Below are positions 57,161 through 64,000 of a stretch of 64,000 nt of DNA, piece after piece. Position 1 is the stretch's first letter. Each line of letters opens with the position of its first letter. Origin of the DNA: a bacterium (GTDB lineage Bacteria > Arandabacterota > Arandabacteria > Arandabacterales > Arandabacteraceae); assembly GCA_029933125.1 (NCBI GenBank), contig JAOZOU010000005.1, positions 46,352 through 110,351 on the forward strand, in the 5' to 3' direction. A program made the position numbers and the translations under genes. The notes under the pieces were generated by a model. The model worked only from the letters and a program-made list of their open reading frames with translations, ran no database searches and had not been told where the DNA came from.

Positions 57161-58645
57161 GTGGCACAGGATTCTCAACCAAAACCTGCAACAGTCGAAT
57201 TCAACCTGCTGAGAGAAGACTGGATTCCTGTCCTTCTCAACGACGGTACCTTCTTGCGGGTGAATCCAGTAAGGTGCCTTGAGGAGGCAAGGACGATAAG
57301 ATCGATAGCTGCACCAAGTCCTATGGACCGGCTCTCAATCCTCCGATTCCTTCTTGCACTCCTCTGCTGGTGCCGTGTTTACGAGAGAATGGACAAAGTA
57401 CACAGTGAAGAATGGATTGATTTAAGGGACTGCATTCCAAGGCTCAAGGATGAGATCGCATACTTCAATCTCTTCGGGGGTCCTCCCAGATTCTACCAAT
57501 TCAGGCTACCCGAAAAGGAGAAACAAGAGGAGTTCCTCTCAACGGCTTACCTCATTCACGAACTCCCCGCGGGCAGCAATGTCCCATTCTTCATAAAAGC
57601 AAGGGAATGCATCGATGGCCTCTGTCCCCGATGCTGTGCGCTGGGACTTCTCAGGCTGCCACTTTTCACAACTATGGGAGGGCGAGGGAAGAAACCAGGA
57701 ATAAATGGGAAACCTCCCGTCTATTTTGTCCCGCTTGGAAAAACACTGGGCGAAACACTCATGCTGTCCCTGAGGAAGATCAGCTCTCTCAACCTTGCGC
57801 TTGGAGAGCCTTCATGGAAGAGCCCAGAGCCAACGGTTGAAGGCAATTCGGTTCCGCTACTGAAGGGTTTGACGTGGCTACCGCGGGCTGTTTGGCTCCA
57901 GGAGCCCTTGTCACATGAATACAGCCAAAATGAAGTGTGCATCTATTGCGGAAGAAGTGGTCCGGTAGTGCGAAGTATGATTTATGCAGGAAGAAAGTGG
58001 GCGAAGAACCTCAAGTGGCGAGACCCTCATGTACTCTATCAAAACGATCGACCACTTGTATTGCGTGACGAAAGCAAACTAAAACAGCTAAGATATAAGC
58101 GAAGAAGCGGGGCTCTGGCCATCCTGCTTGCTATGCTAGAAGACTCTGAGCTAAGAGAGACACTTCGAGCAATATCGGCAGGCAGAGAGACAAATCTGTG
58201 GGCAATTGCATTGGTTAGCCAACAGAACAAATACATCGAAGCGGTAGAGCATATATTCCCCGTGTCCTCGATTCTCGAGGATCCCGATAGTCTTGCCAAA
58301 AAGATAGATGAGCAACTCAGTCCGCTCACCAAAATAGAAAAGAATCTCACCAAAATCCGCAGGAAGCCTCAAGATCAGAAGGGTAAGAGAAAAGCCCCTT
58401 TAGTAGCCCAGGCAATTCTTAACCACTTCTATCCGCATTTCGAGCGAAGCCACATGGAAGGATTACTCAGAAAAACAGCTGCACAGCCATTGATAGGCGA
58501 ATCATTGAGCGAGCTGCAAACGGCGATTTCCCGCACCTCATTGCTATCAATGCTTCCAAATAAAATATCTGCATTGCGTAAGGCGAACTGGCTTGAGTCC
58601 CGCATCCTACCCGATAGGCCAAGAAAAGACCCAAGGAGGAGGTAG
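57161..58645 (+). CDS. cas8e: Type I-E Cascade large subunit Cas8e (Cse1)
   Basis: The 494-residue protein has the Cse1 opening EFNLLREDWIPVLLNDGT and a central zinc-finger-like pair of CxxC motifs (Cys155/Cys158 in LCPRCCALGLL, Cys260/Cys263 in CIYCGRS), then the C-terminal helical bundle. Length matches the family (about 500). In type I-E it recognises the PAM and opens target DNA; in usual systems it also recruits Cas3, which is absent here. The GTG start has a perfect AAAGGAGGTGA upstream. It is the first cas gene visible and stands three bases before cse2. Confidence 0.93.
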   Translation: MAQDSQPKPATVEFNLLREDWIPVLLNDGTFLRVNPVRCLEEARTIRSIAAPSPMDRLSILRFLLALLCWCRVYERMDKVHSEEWIDLRDCIPRLKDEIAYFNLFGGPPRFYQFRLPEKEKQEEFLSTAYLIHELPAGSNVPFFIKARECIDGLCPRCCALGLLRLPLFTTMGGRGKKPGINGKPPVYFVPLGKTLGETLMLSLRKISSLNLALGEPSWKSPEPTVEGNSVPLLKGLTWLPRAVWLQEPLSHEYSQNEVCIYCGRSGPVVRSMIYAGRKWAKNLKWRDPHVLYQNDRPLVLRDESKLKQLRYKRRSGALAILLAMLEDSELRETLRAISAGRETNLWAIALVSQQNKYIEAVEHIFPVSSILEDPDSLAKKIDEQLSPLTKIEKNLTKIRRKPQDQKGKRKAPLVAQAILNHFYPHFERSHMEGLLRKTAAQPLIGESLSELQTAISRTSLLSMLPNKISALRKANWLESRILPDRPRKDPRRR

Positions 58646-58648
58646 AAG

Positions 58649-59134
58649 ATGTCGTCAACTCAGGAATTTGTTCAGCTCTTGCTAGGCCTCAAAGAAGGAG
58701 AGATTTCATTGCTGAGGCGACTGGCATTCGCGCCTCTCGATAAGTCCGTCACCGGATTCGATCTGTTTACAGGTCTATGGTGGCCAATTAGGGCAAAAAC
58801 TCCAAGGGCACCCCGAAGAGAGGCTGCATGGTTGGTGCTTAAGCTATACGGATTCCGTCCCATAAAACATACGCCAGGAAAAACTTTCAGCATGCTTCTC
58901 GCTAGATGGCGTGCTGAGGACCCGGAGAAGAGAGAACCAAGAGCAGATTTCATTATGAACAGAATAACAACTTCCCCACTTGACGGTCTAGAGCTTCCAA
59001 TGAGGATGGCATTTGCGAGGTTTTCAGAATCAGATTCCATTGATTGGGTAGCCCTGACCGATGATCTTTCCTTCTGGGAGAAGCAGGAGATAAGAACTAA
59101 GTGGATAAATGATTTCTTCAAAGACAGGAGGTAG
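58649..59134 (+). CDS. cse2: Type I-E Cascade small subunit Cse2 (Cas11e)
   Basis: The 161-residue helical protein has the conserved basic patch of Cse2 (SLLRRLAFAPLDKSVTGFD, LVLKLYGFRPIKHT and FSMLLARWRAEDPE). Two copies normally line the belly of Cascade and hold the non-target strand. The AGGAGG before the ATG overlaps the end of cas8e, and the gene ends five bases before cas7e, so it is part of one transcript. Confidence 0.9.
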   Translation: MSSTQEFVQLLLGLKEGEISLLRRLAFAPLDKSVTGFDLFTGLWWPIRAKTPRAPRREAAWLVLKLYGFRPIKHTPGKTFSMLLARWRAEDPEKREPRADFIMNRITTSPLDGLELPMRMAFARFSESDSIDWVALTDDLSFWEKQEIRTKWINDFFKDRR

Positions 59135-59139
59135 TTGCA

Positions 59140-60330
59140 ATGTCACTAATACAGATTCACATGATCCAGAACCATGCACCATCGAACCTGAATCGTGATG
59201 ACCTTGGTAGCCCTAAGACCTGTTACTTCGGAAATGTCTTGAGACTGCGTATCTCCAGTCAGTGTCTCAAGCGAAGCATAAGAATGAGTAACGAGTTTAG
59301 AAGGCTTAGAGGCGGAATAAGAACACGGAGACTGGCTGAGCTAATCGCTGAGGGCATGAGCGAAGATGTTAGGAAGCGCGTTGAGAAGATACTCGACATA
59401 GGAGGGATAAGCCCGAGGCGAGCAAGATCAAGAAGCGAAGAAACAGAGTCTGAAGCACAAGGAAGCAAAATGCTTGTCTTTACAACAAGGTCCGCAATCA
59501 AGGAGATGCGGAACCTCCTAGCTCAGACAGCTAAGAAGCAACCCGGTGAAAAGGAGGCAGCAAGGGAGTTCGCGAGAATCATAACCCAACGCACTGCAGC
59601 CCCGGATATGGCTCTCTTCGGAAGAATGCTTGAACCCACACAAAACGAGCAAAAGATATGGGACGATCTGAATACGACAGTGGAAGCGGCTGCACAGGTA
59701 GCACATGCGATTTCAACGCATGAAGCGCACCCAGAGATCGACTACTATGTGGCAGTTGATGACATACCTGGTAAGGACCCTGGGGCAGGCTATGTTGACG
59801 AAGCGATGTTTGGCTCAGCTTGCTACTACAAGTACTTCTCAATAAGTTGGGATGCTCTCCTTGAAAATTTGACAGGCTTCCCTGGAAATAGGGAGCATCT
59901 TGCTGCCCATACCATAGGAGCATTCATCAAAGCCGCAGCACTTACATGTCCCACAGGCAAGCAAAACAGTTTCGCAGCTCACAATCCGCCAGAAGCCATA
60001 ATGGTTGAATTGAGAGACTACCCACTGAGCTATTCGAATGCCTTCGTCAACCCCGTAAGAGCAACTGACACCGATCTGGTTACAAGAAGCATCATGCAGT
60101 TTGTCAAGTATGTCAAAGACATTGATGCAGGATATGGGAAACCAACAAGCCGCTTCTGGTTCTCACCCAATCTGCGTCATCGGTTTGTCAGTGATTTGAG
60201 CGAAAAAGAAGACAGCGAAGTCAAATCTCTTGGTTCGCTGGATGATTTGATAAGCCATGTCATAGAGGGAATCAACCCGGCGCTAAGCTGGGATGAGGCG
60301 AGAAAGACATTCGTGACGGAGGATGCGTGA
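59140..60330 (+). CDS. cas7e: Type I-E Cascade backbone subunit Cas7e (Cse4)
   Basis: The 396-residue RAMP protein starts LIQIHMIQNHAPSNLNRDDLG and has FGNVLRLRISSQCLKRSIR, PDMALFGRMLEPTQNE and VDEAMFGSACYYKYFSISWD, all typical of Cas7e. Six copies form the crRNA-binding backbone. It is a little longer than the E. coli protein (363), mainly in an early charged loop around residues 80-110. Its stop overlaps the cas5e start (GTGA). Confidence 0.95.
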   Translation: MSLIQIHMIQNHAPSNLNRDDLGSPKTCYFGNVLRLRISSQCLKRSIRMSNEFRRLRGGIRTRRLAELIAEGMSEDVRKRVEKILDIGGISPRRARSRSEETESEAQGSKMLVFTTRSAIKEMRNLLAQTAKKQPGEKEAAREFARIITQRTAAPDMALFGRMLEPTQNEQKIWDDLNTTVEAAAQVAHAISTHEAHPEIDYYVAVDDIPGKDPGAGYVDEAMFGSACYYKYFSISWDALLENLTGFPGNREHLAAHTIGAFIKAAALTCPTGKQNSFAAHNPPEAIMVELRDYPLSYSNAFVNPVRATDTDLVTRSIMQFVKYVKDIDAGYGKPTSRFWFSPNLRHRFVSDLSEKEDSEVKSLGSLDDLISHVIEGINPALSWDEARKTFVTEDA

Positions 60331-61436
60331 AGATGAAACCGAACACACTCTTTCTGCGACTTGAGGGACCTCTGCAGTCGTGGGGTGATCATCAATCTGA
60401 ATTCGTAATAAGAAGAACAGCAGAGGCTCCAACCAAATCTGGAGTTGCTGGGATAATCTGCGCTGCAAAAGGATTGACTCGGGAGCAATCACCACGACTG
60501 CTCGAAAAGATATCAAGGCTTGCCATGGCGGTTCGAATTGACAGACCTGGAGTGCGCTGGTGGGATTTCCACATAGTAGGAGGAGGGAAGCAGATGAGAA
60601 AAGCCAGCGGCGGGATAAGGAAGGACGCAATCATAAGTCTCCGTGAATACCTCTGCAACGCTTCCTTCCTCGTCGTGCTTCAGGGTGACAACGATCTCAT
60701 AGAGGACTTTGAAATTGCGCTCAGGAAGCCAAGATGGCAGCTCTATCTGGGTAGAAAAAGTTGCGTCCCCTCCTCTCCGATCCTCGACGGGCAGGCAGAT
60801 TTATTCGAAACGCTCGAGGACGCACTTCGTTCAAAACCCCTTCGTTGGACAGAGGAGTTCGGTAACGGGAACAAGCCTCAAAGGCTTGGGTGCATAATTG
60901 AGTGGAGAGCAACACCCCAAGAGCCTCAAATGCCTCAGGATGCCGAGATTTGGTATGACACGCCCGTATCATTCAAGCCCCCGGCCCACGCACCGAGGGT
61001 CGTCATCCGAAAGTCAATCAATGTGGGTAAAGGAGGAGTGCCAGTTGAAATTCTCAAGGCAACAAGAATTCCGGAGAGGCAACGGACAAGCCATGCAGAT
61101 TATGCTAACTCAAAATACAAGAAAGTGCGTGAGAAGAGGCTTGACCTTGACCGCCGCCTGTGCGTCTTCTGCAAATCGCCGGCTACCACCGTCCAACATG
61201 TCACATACCGCCGTGCTGGAGGCGAAGAAGAACTCCAGGACCTTAGGTCGTTATGTCGTCTTTGCCACGACGCGGTAACGATGGTCGAGTATGGACTGTC
61301 CCTGGGAATTGACCGCATAAATCCCGAAGACGAGCAGTGGAGAGAAATGATACTTGCAAAGAGAGACGAAATAATAAGATTCCGCTCCATCCAGATGAGG
61401 AGAAGGTTGCTTGGAAGAGAAGAGGAGGGATTCTAA
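60327..61436 (+). CDS. cas5e: Cas5e fused to a C-terminal HNH nuclease domain (Cas5-HNH)
   Basis: The protein has 369 residues, where plain Cas5e has about 220-250. Residues 1-245 are Cas5e: TLFLRLEGPLQSWGDHQSEF, RTAEAPTKSGVAGIIC and WQLYLGRKSCVPSSPI. Residues about 256-350 are an HNH domain: Cys279-x2-Cys282 (LCVFCKS), His291 in TVQHVTYRRAGGEEELQDL, and Cys310-x2-Cys313-His314 (SLCRLCHDAVT), with Asp305 in the middle HNH position. The frame is continuous with no stop or shift between domains. Cas5e caps the crRNA 5' handle; a linked HNH would place a nuclease on Cascade. The GTG at 60327 overlaps cas7e; an ATG at 60333 is equally well placed behind GGAGG. Confidence 0.93.
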   Translation: MKMKPNTLFLRLEGPLQSWGDHQSEFVIRRTAEAPTKSGVAGIICAAKGLTREQSPRLLEKISRLAMAVRIDRPGVRWWDFHIVGGGKQMRKASGGIRKDAIISLREYLCNASFLVVLQGDNDLIEDFEIALRKPRWQLYLGRKSCVPSSPILDGQADLFETLEDALRSKPLRWTEEFGNGNKPQRLGCIIEWRATPQEPQMPQDAEIWYDTPVSFKPPAHAPRVVIRKSINVGKGGVPVEILKATRIPERQRTSHADYANSKYKKVREKRLDLDRRLCVFCKSPATTVQHVTYRRAGGEEELQDLRSLCRLCHDAVTMVEYGLSLGIDRINPEDEQWREMILAKRDEIIRFRSIQMRRRLLGREEEGF

Positions 61437-61437
61437 G

Positions 61438-62283
61438 ATGTATCTTTCATATCTTTACATAGATCTCGGCAGAAACCCCGACAGATTGAGACCCGGGCGA
61501 ACCTGGCTCCGCAACTTATACCGGGTCCATCAGCGTCTCTGTATGGCTTTCCCGAGGCCATCAGGCAAAGAAAGAGACCCGTTTTTCCTGAAGCCATTTG
61601 ATCCTGAAAACATCAGCGATCGCCATGTTCATGTGCAGAGATCTGAGAGCAGTGGCTTCCTGTACAGAATAGACCCGCTGCCTCCATCCTCGGCACAACC
61701 CCAAAGAGCAGTAATCATTGTCCAATCTTCCATAATTCCTGACTGGGAATATGCCTTCAAGAATTGCATCGATCTTCTTCTTGCTCCACCTCTGGTCAAA
61801 CCGTACAATCCAACATTCTCAGCCGGTCAGAGATTCAAATTCAAACTTCTCGCCAATCCAACCAAGAAGATTGGCACGATCCTGAAAAGCAAGAGGATGG
61901 CATTACCAGCTGAGACTTTGAAGAATAGCCCAGGCAGACATGGCAAAAGAGTCCCCGTACCTTCTCATCAGCTGGCCGATTGGCTCATCCAAAGAGCAAA
62001 TGAAAACGGATTCAAACTCTATGAAGATTCTTTGGAGATAATCCCTGGTTATGCCAATTTCTCGAAGGGCTTACCAGAGCATTCAAGAACCTATCGCCTT
62101 CGCTCAGTTCGTTATCAAGGCATCTTAGAAGTGACCGATCCCCAACGATTCCGCAAGGCAGTGACTGCCGGCATCGGGCCAGGAAAGGGTTTCGGTTTCG
62201 GTCTTCTGTCTCTGACACCAGCTTCCAAGAATGAGAAAGAGGTGAGGGTTAATGAAACCGTCAGATTTGCACATCTTGCCTAA
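61438..62283 (+). CDS. cas6e: CRISPR RNA endoribonuclease Cas6e (Cse3)
   Basis: The 281-residue RAMP protein has LRNLYRVHQRLCMAFPR near the start (Tyr28 and catalytic His31), SGFLYRIDPL, VIIVQSSIIPDWEYAF and the glycine-rich loop TAGIGPGKGFGFGLLSLT at the C-terminus. It cuts the pre-crRNA at the base of the repeat hairpin. It is longer than E. coli Cas6e (199), with extra sequence around residues 130-190. The ATG at 61438 follows GAGGAGGGA. It overlaps cas1e by 32 bp. Confidence 0.92.
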   Translation: MYLSYLYIDLGRNPDRLRPGRTWLRNLYRVHQRLCMAFPRPSGKERDPFFLKPFDPENISDRHVHVQRSESSGFLYRIDPLPPSSAQPQRAVIIVQSSIIPDWEYAFKNCIDLLLAPPLVKPYNPTFSAGQRFKFKLLANPTKKIGTILKSKRMALPAETLKNSPGRHGKRVPVPSHQLADWLIQRANENGFKLYEDSLEIIPGYANFSKGLPEHSRTYRLRSVRYQGILEVTDPQRFRKAVTAGIGPGKGFGFGLLSLTPASKNEKEVRVNETVRFAHLA

Positions 62284-63226
62284 AATTGAGGCTAGATGGA
62301 GTTACCTCTATGTTGAGCATTGTAGAATCGACAAGGAAGAGCAAGCGATTGCCTTACACGATGCAGATGGGAAAACCCCTGTCCCATGCGCCAATCTTGC
62401 CTTGCTTATGCTCGGACCAGGGGTGTCAATAACTCACGCTGCTGTCACTGTTCTTGCCGAGCATGGTTGTCTCGTTGCCTGGAGCGGCGAAGGAGGCATC
62501 CGCTTTTACGCATGTGGGCTTGGAAACACTCGAAGCTCCTCAAACCTTCTTCACCAGGTCAGAATGTGGGCTGATGAGTGCCTGCACATGCAGGTAGTTC
62601 GAAACCTATATCAATTTCGCTTCAGTGAGAAACTCGACCCATCATTGACCTTGAGACAGATAAGAGGAATGGAAGGGATACGAGTAAGGAGTGCTTACAA
62701 GGAGTGGAGTAAGAAAACTGGCGTGCCATGGTCAAGAAGATTCTACAGGCGGGATGCCTGGAATGCATCGGATCCAATAAACAGAGCAATCTCAGCGGCA
62801 AACGCATGCCTCTACGGCTTATGTCACAGTGCTATAGTAGCATCGGGCTTCTCACCAGCCCTTGGCTTCATCCACACAGGAAATATGCTCTCTTTCGTTT
62901 ATGATGTTGCTGATCTTTACAAGACTGAGACAACCATCCCAGCGGCTTTCGAAACAGTCGCTGAGGGATGTGAGGACCTGGAAAGACGGGTGAGAATAAG
63001 ATGCCGTGATCTTTTCGTATCAACCAAGTTGCTTCGGCGGTTAGTTGGAGACATCAAGTCTGTTCTGATGCTTGATGAGCAAGATGCCAGTGGTGATACC
63101 GATTCAGGGGTCGAAACGAAAGACAAATTGGTGTATTGGGAACCAACCTCCCAGCAAGATCGAGAACGGAAAAACGATCATGGCACTTCTTGCCGGAGGA
63201 AACGCTATGACCGTCTTGATACTTGA
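62252..63226 (+). CDS. cas1: CRISPR adaptation integrase Cas1e
   Basis: The 324-residue protein keeps all active-site residues at the same numbers as E. coli Cas1: Glu141 (RGMEGIRVRSAY), His208 (LGFIHTGN), Asp218 and Asp221 (FVYDVADLYK). With Cas2 it cuts and inserts new spacers next to the leader. A Cys in the N-terminal beta domain and a C-terminal tail of about 45 residues follow the usual fold. It overlaps cas6e upstream and cas2e downstream, indicating tight coupling. Confidence 0.95.
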   Translation: MKPSDLHILPKIEARWSYLYVEHCRIDKEEQAIALHDADGKTPVPCANLALLMLGPGVSITHAAVTVLAEHGCLVAWSGEGGIRFYACGLGNTRSSSNLLHQVRMWADECLHMQVVRNLYQFRFSEKLDPSLTLRQIRGMEGIRVRSAYKEWSKKTGVPWSRRFYRRDAWNASDPINRAISAANACLYGLCHSAIVASGFSPALGFIHTGNMLSFVYDVADLYKTETTIPAAFETVAEGCEDLERRVRIRCRDLFVSTKLLRRLVGDIKSVLMLDEQDASGDTDSGVETKDKLVYWEPTSQQDRERKNDHGTSCRRKRYDRLDT

Positions 63227-63488
63227 ATCTGTCCCACCGTCGCTGAGAGGTCAGCTCAGCAGATGGTTCATCGAAATCAAACCAGGGGTTTTCGTTGGCT
63301 CTGTTTCAGCTCTGGTGCGTGATCTACTGTGGAAGATGTGCTGCAGGAAAGCATCCACTGGTTCCTGCTTGATGGTTTACGCTCGCAGGAGCGAACAGGG
63401 GTTCAGTATAATGACTCACGGAGAACCGAGCAGGAAAGTTGTGGATATCGAAGGGCTGATACTCGTGCGCAAAGCTAAGGAAAGCTAA
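63207..63488 (+). CDS. cas2: CRISPR adaptation protein Cas2e
   Basis: The 93-residue Cas2 of the I-E type has MTVLILESVPPSLRGQLSRW, EIKPGVFVGSVSALVRDLLW and GFSIMTHGEPSRKVVD. It forms the core dimer of the Cas1-Cas2 integration complex. The ATG at 63207 has GGAGGAA upstream and lies inside the end of cas1e; a longer in-frame start at 63072 is rejected. Its last codons fall in two tandem copies of AAAGCTAAGG (63471-63490). Confidence 0.93.
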   Translation: MTVLILESVPPSLRGQLSRWFIEIKPGVFVGSVSALVRDLLWKMCCRKASTGSCLMVYARRSEQGFSIMTHGEPSRKVVDIEGLILVRKAKES

Positions 63489-63517
63489 GGGAATCTAAGA
63501 ATCGCAAGATTTGTAGT

Positions 63518-64000
63518 ATCGTCCCCACGCGTGTGGGGGTGACCCGTTTAGCATCGCTAGGGACTTCAACTGGTAGTATCGTCCCCACGCGTGTGGGGGT
63601 GACCCGTATATCGTACACCGCGCACTGTTCCCGTCTAAATCGTCCCCACGCGTGTGGGGGTGACCCACTATGGGTACTGCTATATCAGAGGCCGAGTAAA
63701 TCGTCCCCACGCGTGTGGGGGTGACCCGGGACATTGCCCTCAGAGCGTTGGAACGGCTCGAATCGTCCCCACGCGTGTGGGGGTGACCCTCACATTGAGC
63801 GAGGGCGGCGAGCGCTAAAGATATCGTCCCCACGCGTGTGGGGGTGACCCGCAACCACCCTATACCCCAACCTATACTAGTCACATCGTCCCCACGCGTG
63901 TGGGGGTGACCCGTACCATATAGGCGGGATTGATTGGGGTTATACATCGTCCCCACGCGTGTGGGGGTGACCCGTCTAGTGACGTGTTAGAAGCGTGTGG
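63518..64000 (+). CRISPR. Type I-E CRISPR array, 8 repeats in view, open at right edge
   Basis: Eight identical 28-base repeats start at 63518, 63578, 63639, 63700, 63762, 63823, 63885 and 63946. The core CCCCACGCGTGTGGGG forms the Cas6e hairpin, and each repeat ends GGTGACCC. A following G is present after six of eight, so the unit can be read as 29 bases. Spacers are 32-34 bases and all differ. The 5' handle region and the position after cas2 show transcription on the plus strand. The array continues past the window; no degenerate terminal repeat is seen. Only 29 bases separate it from the cas2 stop. Confidence 0.97.

Noticed and set aside
61161-61270. HNH region as a separate homing endonuclease or mobile element inserted in cas5
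   Set aside because: The frame is continuous with Cas5e, there are no element ends, and the following cas6e start is normally spaced.
63495-63956. Long open frame on the minus strand across the array encoding repeated HPHTRGDD
   Set aside because: It is the translation of the CRISPR repeats and has no ribosome-binding site; it is not a protein gene.
1-64000. tRNA, rRNA, and classic riboswitches
   Set aside because: None was recognised by eye; a covariance-model scan would be needed to exclude small RNAs firmly.

Overview
The window looks like a chromosomal stretch from an uncultivated, moderate-GC, Gram-negative bacterium, most likely a candidate phylum of the FCB/WOR-3/Eisenbacteria/Cloacimonadota kind. 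This is inferred from many lipoprotein signals, several secreted proteins ending in FlgD-like or type IX-type sorting domains, repeated AlkP-superfamily, YfhO and GT-C membrane genes, and frequent GTG/TTG starts. No rRNA or tRNA gene was seen, so the phylum is not fixed by the sequence.

Layout. 1-14.7 kb: the 3' end of glyS, then a tightly overlapping operon for surface glycan or lipid modification (two AlkP-type phosphodiesterases, a GT2, two YfhO proteins, two GT-C enzymes, one carrying TPRs, and a flippase-like protein). 14.7-16.7 kb: a convergent GT-C-like gene. 16.8-27.5 kb: secreted and lipoprotein genes with clear sigma70-type promoters and one strong terminator. 27.6-30.4 kb: an aminotransferase, DUF4438 and HD operon. 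30.4-36.5 kb: subtilase, PPDK and a sigma54 activator with a degenerate receiver. 36.6-40.2 kb: bS21, a zinc-ribbon protein, bL35, an HDAC-like enzyme, a SagB-like nitroreductase, and an ECF sigma factor with its zinc anti-sigma. 40.2-55.1 kb: a membrane/spermidine-synthase/TPR fusion, rhomboid, ClpB, a sulfatase-like enzyme, M14 carboxypeptidase, response regulator, P460 cytochrome, FHA-GAF histidine kinase and another GT-C-like protein. 55.1-57.1 kb: decayed DNA with a broken secreted-protein gene and an IS256-family remnant.

57.1-64.0 kb is the most interesting part: a type I-E CRISPR-Cas locus in the order cas8e-cse2-cas7e-cas5e-cas6e-cas1e-cas2e-array. Its Cas5e carries a C-terminal HNH nuclease domain, and no cas3 is visible. 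This is the architecture of the rare HNH-Cascade (Cas5-HNH) systems, in which the effector complex itself is thought to cut DNA in place of Cas3. The adaptation genes keep all catalytic residues, and the array (eight repeats in view) runs off the right edge. The locus therefore looks complete apart from cas3.
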